Below are positions 43,101-48,853 of a stretch of DNA of 64,000 nucleotides, in pieces. The DNA lies in NCBI GenBank assembly GCA_007922305.1, contig ML677326.1, positions 53,146,453-53,210,452 of the forward strand, written 5' to 3'. How positions within the stretch are numbered: position 1 is the first letter of the stretch; each line of letters opens with the position of its first letter. This DNA comes from Dermatemys mawii. Its lineage: Eukaryota > Chordata > Testudines > Dermatemydidae. The notes below the pieces were generated by a model. That model did not search any database, was not told the origin of the DNA, and was given only the letters and a program-made list of their open reading frames with translations. The position numbers were made by a program, and so were the translations under genes.

Positions 43101-46100
43101 AAATGAGCTGATGAGAGAGGGAGTACACAATGACCGCTATCACAGGGTGAAAGAAATGTTCCTCCAGCATGCAAGCCTCTGGATGTATTCTAGCTGATCC
43201 CTCTGGGATCTGGCCAATAGGATCAAAGGAAGGCAACTTAATGTGACTTCACCAGCATTCCCACCAAATCCCATATGCAAATTTACAGAACCCATATTAG
43301 ACGGGGGTTTGAGACTGCTCATAGATCTAACATTAATATGAATCCATGTCCTTTGCCCATGGTTAAAGGGTAAATCCACCATCTCTGCCAACTGTTAAAA
43401 TAGCTGGAAACAGAAGGAGTTCCCACTTAATTAACCAAGGAGAATGGGGAGTTGTGAGGAAGCAGTACTTAAAAAAAAAAAAAAAGAGAGAGAGGAGAAG
43501 TGTGATGTTTTTAGCAAAGTAGAATGAGCTGTGCTCCCCAGCTGCTCTACCTTACTTTAATCCCTCTCTATATCATAAATCAGGGGTCGGCAACCATTGA
43601 GAAGTGGTGTGCCAAGTCTTCATTAATTTAAGGTTTTGCTTGCCAGTAGTACATTTTACAGTTATAGGGGCCAGAGGAGGGAACCTCAGACTAGCAGCGC
43701 GGGGGGCAAATGGGAAGGGGTAGAAGGGAGTAAGGAAGGGGATGGAGCAGCTGGGAATGGCTGAGGGGGCAAACATGATGCAGGTATAAGGGAGTGGGGG
43801 AGGCAGTGTGAGGAGCCAACAGGAAGGGGAAATAAAAGGGAGAGGATGCGGGGGCAGAAGGGAAGGGGCAAGGTGGTGGAGACGACAGTGGGACAGATGG
43901 GAAGGGAGACAGTGGGGTGTAGAAGGGAGTGAGGGAGGTGGTGGGACAGACAGGAAGAGTTGAAGGGAGAGGGTGTCTGGGGCAGATGACGTGGGGTGGG
44001 GCACAGATGGAAATGGAAGATGGGAGAGGCAGTGGGGCAGACAGGAAGGGAGTGGAAGGGAGGCAGTACAGGGGGTAGATGAGAAGGGAGTGGGACGGTG
44101 GTATGGGGGGTAGACAGGAAGGCTTAAGGGACTGGGGGGTAGATGGGAAGGGAGTGGGGAGAGGTGGGCGGGGGGGGCTGCAAGGATTAATGGGGGGAGT
44201 GAGTGGCAGGTTTTGGGGACAGGAAACTGCTCCTCTTGTGTACAGGAGGTGCCGCTGAGGAGCGAGGAAAGCAGGTTTCCCCTAAACTCAAAGGGCTGGA
44301 CCTGAAGTGTGGCTGAAAAGATGGGTGTTTCGGTGGGCCCTCTCCCCGATTTTGGTGGCGGCGGCGGAGGAAAAATCGCCGCTTTCCCTGCACATGCTCT
44401 GCGACACTGTAACTCTGCATACATACCCCACGCTGTCCCCAGGCACCGCACCGATGCCCACCTATAGGGGTGGTGGGTTGGGAACCCAGTGGCAGCACCC
44501 CTCCCCACTGCACTCCCTACATGGCATAGGGGCATTGCTCAGCAGTGCCTGGTCTCTGTGGACTACATCGTCCACTGCCCAGGTGGCTTGGGGGAGGGCT
44601 TGGGCGGCGGCAGCAGCAGCCTGCAAAGAGCTGCTCACCCTGCTGCACATGCGCCCCTTCCAGCGTGGAGGTGGCGGACAATGCAAGTGAGGTTCTGTCC
44701 TCCCACGGCCTTAGCTCTCTACTTCACCTTGAGCCCCCTCCTGGCCCTAGGTGGAGGTGCCCCAGGGCTTGATCCGGCAGGTGGGGGATTGGCTCCTGCT
44801 GGATATGCAGGGTCAGTGCCACGCTCCCCAGGACAGAGGAGGGTGCGCCGCTGCCCATCTGGGGTTCCCAATGCTGGCTCCTGCCAGCCAGGGTCCCAGC
44901 CACCGGCCCTGCTCAGCCTGCTGCGTGCCACTGAAAAGCAGTTTGCGTGCCACCTTTGGCATGCAAGCCGCAGGTTGTCGACCCGTCATAAGTTATTGTG
45001 GAATCCAATCATGAAAGGTCAAAATATTGACAGAGAACAGTTATGGGATGCTTATTAGTTAAGAACTCCTTGGTAACCTCAGCTAAGAAAGGAAGGTTAG
45101 AAAATTAGCAATAGATGGCAAAAATCAGCTACATCAAATGACGACTTAAGAATATTTTGTGTTTCCAAGTAGGTAGTAGGCTCCTCTTTAAAGTAGGCAT
45201 TAATGATAACTCTCTCATTAGGCACATACCAAACAAAGGGGCAAAAGTTCTGCTTTGCATATGGTGGCAAACAAATCTCGTGAATTTCCAGTTCTGGATA
45301 TGGAGCATCAAATTTCTAGTCCTTGTGGTAGCAAAAGTGGCCTTCTGAATATGAATTGATCTAATGTAGTCTGACTGAAACTGTAAACCACTGCCTTGAA
45401 CAACAGCGCAAAGCCTTGCAAAGCTTTTCCGGACCACTAACATGCTTTTCATTTATTATCACAGTCACTATAAAGGGTAATTACATACATTTGGTCCCTG
45501 TGCTGCTCTAAAATAAGTGTTAAATGCCCCATACTTCTCAATAGGATTTCAGTTCTGATGACAGTTAAAATGTTAAATATAGTTAAACTATTTTATTGCT
45601 GATCATTTTAATAGAACTATCCAGCTAATGTGCTTATCCAGTGTGAATCAGTATCACTGAGATAGACAGGCAAAGCTTTTTATATGGTCCCCAAACTGAC
45701 CATAACTTTCTCAGACCTTTGAAGGAGAAGGGAACCGTTGAGAATGAGCAAAGGAAAAAATACAGTTTTTATTTGTGCTAGATAAGAATTTCAGCCTAAT
45801 TCTGCTAATTAAGGGCAATTTCAAATTTCCAGCTTGCCAACAAAAGCTCAAGAATCGAAATGTGAGAATCTGACATCCCTATGCCAATTGGAGCAAGAAG
45901 CTTCAAAATTCAAAGCTTTCCTCAAAGAAACAAAAGGTGTTCAAATATGTTTTCAGACCCATTTTAAGCTCAACCAAATAATAAAATAATACACACACAC
46001 ACACACAAAGGCTAAAGCTCTGTTAGAACTGATTGAGTTACAATGTTTCGATGCAACTTTAATAATGGAATTTACTAAATTTCTATCCATCTAAGTAACC

Positions 46101-48801
46101 ATCTAAGTAAAAGGGATAGATAATATTTGTATAATCTTTGTTAAAAGCATTTTTTTATTACTCTGAACAATAAAAGTATCACATTTACCCTGCAGAATAG
46201 GACTTGCCTTTCACAATGCATGTAACTGCCTCAAAGATAAAAACAGACTTGAGGAGATAGAAATACCCCACTGATATTTTGCAGACTTCTACATATATTT
46301 TGTCAACTGCTGCATACAATTATAGCATGCTAGACATAAATATGTAATTGTGTGTTTTTGCAACAGATTAAAATATGAAAACCTATGTCTGATCCTCAAG
46401 CTCCTGGCATGCTGACATTGCATTATTGGAAAGGTTGTGCACCTCTAGCTGCACTTGATTTGGCAGTACTTCACCAATGGGGATGACAGCGTAATTGTAT
46501 GTCCTGTCCAATAACGCTGGTACTATTCTGTGGTACTATTGATTTCAGAGCGTGAGCCAAGTAGCTTAAAAATTCCATTTTGGAAGAAGTGCAGAGCCCC
46601 TTGTGACTTCCTGGGAATCATCAACACAGGAGAAATGAAAGATGTAAAAATAAACCACAAGAACATTACGCCACCTTATAAATTAGACACTCCAACTTAG
46701 AACTTCTTCCACTCCTCTGCTCCTAACATGAAGTCTTTTACAAAATCACTTAGATATTTTTAATGTCAGTCAAAATTACCTGCTCAAGAGATAGGAAATG
46801 CCAGATGGTTGCCCAAGCAAGTTTATACAGCACCTTTGCACATATGTTTATGGGATGATCTTTGATTGCATGATTACTTAATATTTTTTTTCCACCAGAC
46901 TTACCTGCCAAAATTTTGAGTCCCTGCTGAGAAGCATATGCTTCTCAAGAAAATGGCTATAAGAATTTTATAACAGAGGCAGACCATGTATTTTTTCCTA
47001 TCCTCCTCCTCGGAAATATCTGAAACATTTTTTTTAAAAAAATACCTGCACGGAAGACTTCAGCCCAAATAATTAAACTTTGGCAAAGTTATGAGCTACT
47101 GAAAAAAGGGTTTTCTAACAAGAGTACTGAATGACCTTAATTATACAGTGGGTTACTCTACCAGTGCTATCTGTAGATATTTTATCTTCTCTTCCCTAGA
47201 TCACAAAATTTTATTCTTTTCCTTCTTCAAATTCTCTTTCTCCTAGAACTGCAATAAAATGAAAAGCCAAATGCTAATACCAGTGCTGCTGAGCGGTCAC
47301 TATATACGCTAATATTCCTAACAGCACGCAGCCAGACACACTGAATCATACAAGCAGTTATGTCAACTTGAGTCAAGACTAGCACAGGTTTCAAATTAAT
47401 ATCTTTTCAGAGCTGTCTGGTCACATGATACTAGGATTAATAGTTTTCAAACATTAGTATATTTAGCTGTCTCTTTAATGGCATTTATATACTTTCTATT
47501 ACCATGCTAACAATCGCTATAGCCAGCACAACCACAGTAGATGATAAGAAAGAGAGGTAGGTAGTCCACAAGATCACCAAGGTGTGTTCCATACTATGAA
47601 AAGACATAAGAACCGTGATGTAGGGAATCTGTTTTTGTCTCCCAGGAGGAGGTTACCAACCACACCACAGCATAGCCTCCTTCCTGTTGTCTGCTTGCCC
47701 TTAGAGCATTATTGGTCTGAGATATGGCTACTACTAATCTCACAACAGTTTACCTCTTGAGTGGCTGCTAGAGAATGAGGATGTATCAAAAGCAACTATG
47801 TGATGGAAAAGATAGAGTGGATGACAATGGAAAAAAAAAAGATTAAAATCTTCTAGCTCTACATTGCAGCAGTGATCACATAATTCGCACTTAACAAATC
47901 ACACATATAGTTAACTAATAAGGAACTACTGAAAAACACAGAAGCCAGCAACTCCTGCTGCACCATGATCTAATGGCTGAGAAATATACCATTAAAAAAA
48001 GAATATGAAAAAGAAACCAAACAATTACATTAAAAGAGGGCGTAACATGTCGAAAGATACATGGCTTTCATTATTTTCCTGTCTTAAACCTATGAAAAAC
48101 AGTAATAGATCAAGCTTCCCTGAAGCATATGGTTATCAAAACACATTGAAACATCTTTTCCAAGACATCTTGCAAAAGGTTGCCATAACAACCACTCTTC
48201 TTATTTTGAAATAATGTCATTCGCTCCATAAAATCCTATACAAATGTCCAGAGTACAACATTGAGATGACCCTAGGTAAAGTTCTATGCTGTATTTCTTA
48301 AATATTGTCTTATTCAGATTTTCCCTCACTCTATTTTATTCTTTACTGTAGTTAGTTCATTAGAACCCTGAGAATTACATTCATTTCCTCTAATAGACTA
48401 AAATGGAACATTTAATTTCATCATTCAAAATTTACTACATATTAAAGTATGCAACTGAAAAAAAAATGCAGATATCTGGCAACTGAAATTCCAAGACTGA
48501 AAAATACAGTTCTGCTGGTTATTACATTATATTACATTATACTGAAATCTTCAAAATATGACATTATATACTTATCCCAGGGTTAAGACCATATAAATAA
48601 ATATTAATGATCCGTTCTCAGTACTGCAGTACAAATAATGCTAATGGTATATGCAACACAGAGAAACAGCAGTGCAATGAAGAAAAATGTAAGGCAGTAA
48701 AATAGAAAATGGTAATTTTAATAAAGAATTCTTACTCTTTGGTGTCCTTCATACCAATCATCTTCATCAAACCAGTGAGAAATATAAGTCATCCAAGCCA
48801 T
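977..48801 (-). CDS. WDR17: WDR17, 5' part of the gene (16 coding exons, 3' end outside window)
   Basis: Gene-level entry; exons follow. The joined exons (66,129,184,231,252,123,188,169,92,83,87,165,203,150,131,126 nt) give 2379 nt, or 793 codons, without a stop or frameshift. The product is a cytoplasmic-type WD40 scaffold: WD repeat endings are visible as IIWN, RIWN, KVWD, FIWD, RVYY, RIWD, RVWD and RLWS. It follows vertebrate WDR17 as I remember it almost residue for residue. The C-terminal TPR-like part of this roughly 1320-residue protein is missing because the window ends in an intron. The family has no known enzymatic activity; human WDR17 is reported mainly in retina and testis. Introns range from 93 bp to about 16 kb and are full of transposable elements, but no element breaks an exon. 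Identity is secure; the molecular role is not established. Confidence 0.96.
1247..1957. mobile_element. hAT-type non-autonomous element, family A
   Basis: Starts CAGGGGTTGATGAACCC and ends GTTTGGGAATCACTG, an inverted terminal match to the CAG-N-GGTT...CCAAAC class. It is flanked by near-perfect 8-bp duplications, GATTAGAC (1239-1246) and GGTTAGAC (1958-1965), 7 of 8 matching, the mark of hAT transposition. There is no coding capacity. A shorter relative is at 11592-11975. Confidence 0.75.
2010..2218. mobile_element. hAT-type MITE, family B
   Basis: A 209-bp element. Terminal repeats are CAGGCCTTCACAAC at the left and its inverted match GTTGTGCAGGCCTG at the right. A perfect 8-bp target duplication AGTTAAGT (2002-2009 and 2219-2226) surrounds it. 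The interior is GC-rich and non-coding. Confidence 0.85.
2833..3302. mobile_element. TIR element of about 470 bp
   Basis: CTAGAGCTG at the left and CAGCTCTAG at the right are perfect inverted ends that continue as an imperfect match (GATTTAAAAAATTCC against GGTTGAAAATTTTC). The interior is AT-rich and non-coding. I could not settle the target duplication. It lies in the intron between WDR17 exons 16 and 15. Confidence 0.55.
3494..3624 (-). CDS. WDR17: WDR17 coding exon 15 (residues 708-751)
   Basis: 131 nt, phase 1 to 0, acceptor TTAG|ATCG and donor TCA|GTAAGT. It encodes the stretch from A-V-E-P-G to F-S-E-C-L-S, with the conserved L-L-C-G-K-V-S-R-D-I motif and K-K-L-R-W-F-S-E. It is separated from exon 14 by an intron of only 93 bp. 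It follows the last WD40 blade and begins the linker to the C-terminal helical region. Confidence 0.94.
3718..3867 (-). CDS. WDR17: WDR17 coding exon 14 (residues 658-708)
   Basis: 150 nt, phase 1 to 1. The acceptor is TTAG|GATTAAC and the donor ACTG|GTAGGT. A second GT four bases downstream would shift the frame, so the first is used. It contains the WD blade L-T-C-H-P-S-R-P-F-T-M-A-S-C-S-R-D-S-T-V-R-L-W-S, which is nearly invariant in WDR17, and then N-I-L-A-D-R-S-W-D-E-I-I-G. Confidence 0.95.
4017..4219 (-). CDS. WDR17: WDR17 coding exon 13 (residues 590-658)
   Basis: 203 nt, phase 2 to 1. The acceptor is TTCAG|CACTG and the donor TATG|GTAATA. It carries two WD endings, R-I-W-D-Y-T-Q-D-A-C and R-V-W-D-T-R-D-G-T-C, with G-H-T-A-P-V-R-G-L-M-W-N between them. 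It is one of the most conserved parts of the protein. The intron to exon 14 is 149 bp. Confidence 0.96.
4576..5152. mobile_element. hAT-type element inside the CR1 copy
   Basis: Left end CAGAGATTCCCAAACTG; right end AAAGTTTGGGGACCACTG is its inverted match. The interior is very rich in C and P-type codons, which yields long spurious reading frames but no recognisable protein. Flanks TGCTAGAG and TTCTCAAG match at 5 of 8 positions, a decayed duplication. Confidence 0.65.
5351..5712. mobile_element. Second hAT-type element inside the CR1 copy
   Basis: Ends CTGTGGTTCTCAA and TTGCGAACCTCTG are imperfect inverted repeats of the CAG-N-GGTTC class. CR1 resumes immediately after it. The flanking TGTTAAT and TGCTAGAT look like eroded copies of one CR1 target. 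Confidence 0.55.
6073..6156. mobile_element. Small TIR element (84 bp)
   Basis: TAGAGCCCTGCA at the left and TGCAGAGCTCTA at the right are inverted ends with one mismatch. The interior includes ACAAAATTTGT and GGATATCTACAG, as in a common short sauropsid MITE. Non-coding. Confidence 0.55.
6842..7006 (-). CDS. WDR17: WDR17 coding exon 12 (residues 535-590)
   Basis: 165 nt, phase 2 to 2. The acceptor is TTTGCAG|AGATATG and the donor GATGG|GTGTGT. It encodes D-M-I-A-T-G-C-E-D, then R-V-Y-Y-L-A-T-S-S-D-Q-P and the next blade up to C-S-G-S-D-D-G. Reading frame and phases fit exons 11 and 13 exactly. Confidence 0.96.
7217..7339. mobile_element. Small TIR element (123 bp)
   Basis: Begins GGTGACCAGATG and ends TCTGGTCATCC, its inverted form. 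The interior phrases TTTTATAGGGACAGTCCC and CCGATTTTTCAC mark a widespread sauropsid MITE. It lies in the intron between WDR17 exons 12 and 11. Confidence 0.65.
7340..9158. other. Intron, no gene recognised
   Basis: Ordinary AT-rich intron between WDR17 exons 12 and 11. I saw no repeat ends, splice-bounded exon or RNA gene here. Confidence 0.5.
9159..9288. mobile_element. Small TIR element (130 bp)
   Basis: GGGTATGTCTATGC at the left and GTGTGGACATACC at the right are inverted ends of the GGGTATGTCTACAC family. It carries an internal CAAGCAGAGCTAGCGTG. Non-coding, intronic. Confidence 0.6.
10291..10377 (-). CDS. WDR17: WDR17 coding exon 11 (residues 506-535)
   Basis: 87 nt, phase 2 to 2. 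The acceptor is TTTCAG|TATTATT and the donor ACAA|GTGAG. It encodes I-I-R-T-I-D-G-K-V-L-H-K-Y-K-H-P and F-G-C-D-W-S-Q-N-N, a short WD segment typical of WDR17. A hAT-type element begins 78 bp outside its acceptor side. Confidence 0.94.
10455..10976. mobile_element. hAT-type element, CAGGGGTGGGCAAA class
   Basis: Left end CAGGGGTGGGCAAATT; right end GTCTGCCCACCCC, its inverted match with the last bases eroded. The duplications CTCTATAA and ATCTATAA agree at 7 of 8 bases. The interior is GC-rich and gives spurious reading frames. The insertion lies 78 bp from WDR17 exon 11. Confidence 0.75.
11179..11574. mobile_element. TIR element with GCAGGGAYGAAAGTAA ends
   Basis: GCAGGGATGAAAGTAA at 11179 and TTACTTTCGTCCCTGC ending at 11574 are 16-bp inverted ends with one mismatch. 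The interior is GC-rich, with short frames but no recognisable protein. I could not define the target duplication. Confidence 0.65.
11592..11975. mobile_element. Truncated hAT-type element, family A
   Basis: Starts CAGTGGTTCCAAAACTGG and runs co-linear with 1247-1625 (shared AACAAGTTTAAGCTTTG and GTTTGCCTGGACTGCT). The right third of the family is absent. Similarity ends within about 10 bp of the splice donor of WDR17 exon 10. Confidence 0.7.
11985..12067 (-). CDS. WDR17: WDR17 coding exon 10 (residues 479-506)
   Basis: 83 nt, phase 0 to 2. The acceptor is TTTGTAG|CACGG and the donor TTCTG|GTAAG. It encodes H-G-K-N-G-I-F-C-I-A-W-S-H-K-D-S-K-R followed by A-T-C-S. A truncated hAT-type repeat in the downstream intron comes within about 10 bp of the splice donor. 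Confidence 0.94.
13146..13250. repeat. 24-bp tandem repeat around a 10-N assembly gap
   Basis: The unit AATGATATTGAAGTGATGG plus ATCCC is present twice before the gap and nearly twice after it. The Ns occupy 13196-13205. Identical copies on both sides suggest either a collapsed or gap-filled tandem array, or an overlap not merged at assembly. It lies in the intron between WDR17 exons 10 and 9, so the gene model is unaffected. Confidence 0.85.
13425..13516 (-). CDS. WDR17: WDR17 coding exon 9 (residues 448-478)
   Basis: 92 nt, phase 1 to 0. The acceptor is TCAAAG|GGGATT and the donor GAG|GTGAGA. It encodes L-N-C-I-A-G-A-T-S-R-N-G-G-F-I-W-D-V, a WD ending. The C-terminal half (S-R-G-K-M-V-S-R-F) differs from the human form more than most other exons do. 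Confidence 0.93.
13517..15108. other. Intron 8, no recognised feature
   Basis: Between WDR17 exons 8 and 9. I see no repeat termini, RNA gene or convincing reading frame. Confidence 0.5.
15109..15277 (-). CDS. WDR17: WDR17 coding exon 8 (residues 392-448)
   Basis: 169 nt, phase 0 to 1. The acceptor is TTTTAG|GGACATG and the donor CCAG|GTAAAAG. It encodes the full WD blade G-H-V-E-T-I-F-D-C-K-F-K-P to T-I-K-V-W-D-I-N-T-L-T-A-V-Y. It then runs to S-L-S-W-A-P, the start of the next blade. Confidence 0.96.
15278..16597. other. Intron 7, no recognised feature
   Basis: Between WDR17 exons 7 and 8. AT-rich, with short homopolymers only; nothing further recognised. Confidence 0.5.
16598..16785 (-). 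CDS. WDR17: WDR17 coding exon 7 (residues 329-391)
   Basis: 188 nt, phase 1 to 0. The acceptor is CATTAAG|CACTTT and the donor TTG|GTATGT. The first half is a Ser/Thr/Pro/His-rich loop with T-K-N-H-H-T-S-S-T-S-E-A-V. The second half is a blade with G-H-A-V-C-C-F-M-D-G-G-V-G-L-Y-D-M-G and K-K-W-D-F-L-R-D-L. Confidence 0.94.
17463..18096. mobile_element. hAT-type element, CAAGGGTGGGCAAAC variant
   Basis: The left end CAAGGGTGGGCAAACC matches the 10455 family. The right end is decayed (GTTTTCCTACACCA). Flanks GTGTATGT and GTCTATGC share 6 of 8 bases. The interior has direct repeats of GGGGGAGGCAATTAGGG type around 17830-17910. Non-coding. Confidence 0.65.
18559..18787. mobile_element. Penelope terminal sequence in inverted (foldback) arrangement
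   Basis: TGCAATGTTGTTGTACCCATG through TTAGACCAACTTCTG reads as the terminal repeat on the minus strand. From about 18700 the same sequence returns on the plus strand (TATAAGCTCAGAAGC, GAAATTGGTCCAATAAAAG). The arrangement equals that at 54255-54450. Hammerhead-type boxes are eroded. Located in WDR17 intron 6. Confidence 0.6.
19154..19276 (-). CDS. WDR17: WDR17 coding exon 6 (residues 288-329)
   Basis: 123 nt, phase 1 to 1. The acceptor is ATCTCAG|ATTCTC and the donor AAAGT|GTAAGT. An overlapping GT two bases earlier is a weaker donor and breaks the phase. It encodes D-S-Q-V-G-V-L-R-I-W-N-V-S-R-T-T-P, then K-L-K-K-T-G-F-H and H-V-L-N-S-P-P. Confidence 0.93.
20020..20271 (-). CDS. WDR17: WDR17 coding exon 5 (residues 204-288)
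   Basis: 252 nt, phase 1 to 1. The acceptor is TTAAAG|GTTCAAAG and the donor GGAG|GTAATC. It encodes Q-K-H-V-L-R-P-E-S-L-E-G, an acidic linker T-D-E-E-D-P, and the blade V-T-A-L-E-W-D-P-L-S-T-D-Y-L-L-V to W-V-P-S-A-P-G-M-F-I-T-G. Confidence 0.96.
21990..23180 (-). pseudogene. Dead hAT-type transposase (ZMYM1/DUF4371-like)
   Basis: Minus-strand frames at 22961-23176, 22257-22463 and 21998-22198 read in order like one protein. An N-terminal segment has F-C-L-K-C-D-T-T-K and R-F-I-G-V-A-Q-Q-H-G-L. The end, L-D-R-type R-F-S-E-K-N-S-K-L-Y-K-S-L, is typical of the region before a hAT dimerisation domain. The frames are separated by stops and shifts, so it cannot be translated. The family call is by pattern and moderately sure. 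It sits in the WDR17 intron between exons 5 and 4 and may be a domesticated-class relative or the remains of an autonomous element. Confidence 0.5.
24042..24261. mobile_element. Possible hAT-type MITE
   Basis: The right end CCACAGTTTGTAAACCTCTG is a good inverted version of the CAGAGGTT-T-CAAACTGTGG end seen elsewhere in the window. The proposed left end CAGAGGTGATGTG is weaker, and no target duplication is visible. Confidence 0.4.
25270..25815 (-). mobile_element. CR1/L3-type LINE 3' fragment
   Basis: Conserved CR1-type phrases are GATCATCTAGTCTGACCTGC, AAAATTCCTTCCTAACC and CATAAACTTATTAAGCTCAG, all in the minus-strand orientation. No open frame persists. In the intron between WDR17 exons 5 and 4. 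Confidence 0.6.
27017..27247 (-). CDS. WDR17: WDR17 coding exon 4 (residues 127-204)
   Basis: 231 nt, phase 1 to 1. The acceptor is TTTCAG|GGGTTCC and the donor CCAG|GTAAAAA. It carries P-A-S-L-S-W-C-W-N, then I-W-T-I-S-G-P-D-S-G-V and S-F-L-S-D-I-C-L-F-R-W, then K-G-K-V-V-F-G-H-T-D-G-S-L-S-I-F. These are the blade signatures of WDR17. Confidence 0.96.
28357..28540 (-). CDS. WDR17: WDR17 coding exon 3 (residues 66-127)
   Basis: 184 nt, phase 0 to 1. A long T-run precedes the acceptor CAG|TTGGAT; the donor is AAAG|GTATTT. It encodes L-D-H-R-Y-N-E-F-K-L and the first clear WD repeat, E-H-K-K-T-I-T-A-I-S-W-C-P-H-N-P to N-L-V-I-I-W-N-V-A-E-Q-K. Confidence 0.96.
29190..31590 (-). mobile_element. 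DIRS-like element of about 2.4 kb with inverted ends
   Basis: GTTCTTCGAG and the following 30 bases (29209-29248) reappear inverted at 31548-31587 with few mismatches. A direct copy of the same block lies inside, at 29454-29492. On the minus strand, 31293-30823 reads as a cysteine/histidine-bearing gag-like frame (C-V-A-C, then C-L-W-W-L-G-E-T-H, then C-K-M-C-C), continued in another frame at 30826-30566. Further S/P-rich remnants run down to about 29724. No reverse transcriptase or recombinase is seen. DIRS elements have inverted termini and such gag proteins; a TIR DNA transposon is the alternative. It sits in WDR17 intron 2. Confidence 0.55.
30566..31293 (-). pseudogene. Gag-like frame of the DIRS-like element
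   Basis: Two consecutive minus-strand frames, 31293-30823 and 30826-30566, overlap slightly and are offset by a frameshift. The first has paired cysteines and a histidine near residues 23-60, suggesting a zinc-binding knuckle. It continues with an S/T/P-rich stretch ending K-K-K-P-D-D-R-S-P-P-A-K-P. The second is a proline-rich region with C-S-G-P-P-P-P-D-D-T-V. Non-functional as it stands. Confidence 0.5.
32424..32552 (-). CDS. WDR17: WDR17 coding exon 2 (residues 23-65)
   Basis: 129 nt, phase 0 to 0. The acceptor is TATAG|GCAAAG and the donor CCAG|GTAAGA. It encodes M-S-Q-V-K-Q-V-G-L-L-A-A-G-C-Q-P-W-N-K-D-V-C and ends A-I-Y-I-Y-Q. The methionine at residue 25 is where I recall a shorter human isoform starting. 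This exon could therefore serve as an alternative first coding exon if exon 1 is skipped. Confidence 0.95.
33348..34078. mobile_element. hAT-type element nested in the Harbinger remnant
   Basis: Left end CAGGGCCGGTGTAACC and right end TTGCACCGGCCCTG are inverted repeats. The flanks CTGGTGTG (33340-33347) and CTGGTCTC (34079-34086) agree at 6 of 8 bases. The interior is AT-rich with no recognised protein. Confidence 0.7.
34860..35333 (-). pseudogene. Myb/SANT-like (MADF-type) DNA-binding protein remnant
   Basis: On the minus strand the frame begins near W-T-T-T-E-F-L-D-L-I-S-V-W-G-E-E-S-V-Q. It ends with A-R-E-A-N-G-R-S-G and C-R-F-Y-K-E-V-N-A-I-L-G-S, both hallmarks of the Myb/SANT-like protein of Harbinger-type elements. 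The middle helix is only readable in an adjacent frame (35263-35045: I-S-R-G-L-C-E-K-G, D-T-Q-Q-C-K-A-K), so two compensating frameshifts lie within it. It is a broken gene in WDR17 intron 1. Confidence 0.65.
35713..38562. other. Intron 1 stretch, no gene recognised
   Basis: AT-rich intron of WDR17. A T-run lies at 37499-37512. No transposon ends or exons could be assigned. Confidence 0.5.
38563..38774. repeat. Long inverted repeat (about 72-bp arms)
   Basis: The left arm 38563-38634 and the reverse complement of 38702-38774 agree at about 64 of 72 bases by eye. Shared blocks are AAAACAGTAGCCTTTTC and ACAGCATCCTTTATTTATCA. The loop of about 67 bases contains GTGTGTGTGTCT and GATAGA-like simple repeat. 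It could be a palindromic MITE or a foldback. Transcribed RNA from either strand would form a long hairpin. Located in WDR17 intron 1. Confidence 0.75.
38775..41150. other. Intron 1 stretch with AT-rich simple sequence
   Basis: Includes a degenerate GATA/TA-rich stretch at 38778-38885. A small palindromic patch near 39487-39560 (TTGATTTAAATCATGATT, then ATTGATTTTAAT) resembles a short MITE. No gene seen. Confidence 0.4.
41155..42010 (-). mobile_element. CR1 LINE 3' end with reverse-transcriptase C-terminal remnant
   Basis: Minus-strand frames at 41998-41804 and 41530-41243 read as the C-terminal part of CR1 ORF2. The first has K-F-K-K-D-E-C-K-I-L-H-L. The second has G-L-F-S-L-E-K-R-K-L-R-G-D, then L-T-S-E-D-R-T-R and R-V-I-K-H-W-N-K-L. 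The 3' end lies at about 41155, next to CATATCATAGGACTGGAAG. Stops between the frames make it dead. Confidence 0.8.
42011..43580. other. Intron 1 stretch, no gene recognised
   Basis: A short TTTCTTTCTCACATGCGTACACACACGCACACAC simple repeat lies around 42950-42990. Nothing else is identifiable. Confidence 0.45.
43581..44985. mobile_element. hAT-type element of 1.4 kb, CAGGGGTCGGCAACC class
   Basis: The left end is CAGGGGTCGGCAACC; the right end GGTTGTCGACCCG is its inverted match. The target duplications TCATAAAT (43573-43580) and TCATAAGT (44986-44993) agree at 7 of 8 bases. The interior starts with a segment typical of this family (GTGTGCCAAGTCTTC) and contains a G-rich minisatellite at 43675-44175. 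Long reading frames inside reflect low complexity; no transposase is recognised. Confidence 0.75.
43675..44175 (+). repeat. G-rich minisatellite inside the hAT element
   Basis: Imperfect units of roughly 25-45 bp built around GGGAAGGG, GTGGGGCAGACAGGAAG and GTAGATGGGAAGGGAGTG repeat about a dozen times. The many GGG runs give strong G-quadruplex potential on the plus strand. The complementary strand reads as a Pro/Ser/Leu-rich low-complexity frame. Confidence 0.6.
44994..48735. other. Intron 1, no gene recognised
   Basis: AT-rich intron sequence between the hAT element and WDR17 exon 1. A (CA)n run of about 18 bases lies at 45990-46007. I see no exon, RNA gene or clear repeat end. Confidence 0.5.
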
Positions 48802-48853
48802 AATACGTAATATGTTTGAAATTTAAAACAATCATAAGACTCTATAGCAGCGT
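48736..48853 (-). CDS. WDR17: WDR17 coding exon 1 with start codon
   Basis: The coding part is 48736-48801: 22 codons from M-A-W-M-T-Y-I-S-H-W-F-D-E-D-D-W to H-Q-R, donor AGA|GTAAG, phase 0. This matches the long vertebrate isoform. The start is supported by an in-frame TAA eight codons upstream (about 48823-48825) and a G at +4. The upstream edge at 48853 is inferred from a pyrimidine-rich acceptor, GTGTTCAG|ACG. A nearer AG (TATAG) at about 48842 is the alternative. The remaining upstream bases are 5' untranslated. Confidence 0.85.

Noticed and set aside
43573..44535. 320-codon minus-strand open frame
   Set aside because: It reads through a G-rich minisatellite of a hAT element; the product is low-complexity Pro/Ser/Leu with no domain.
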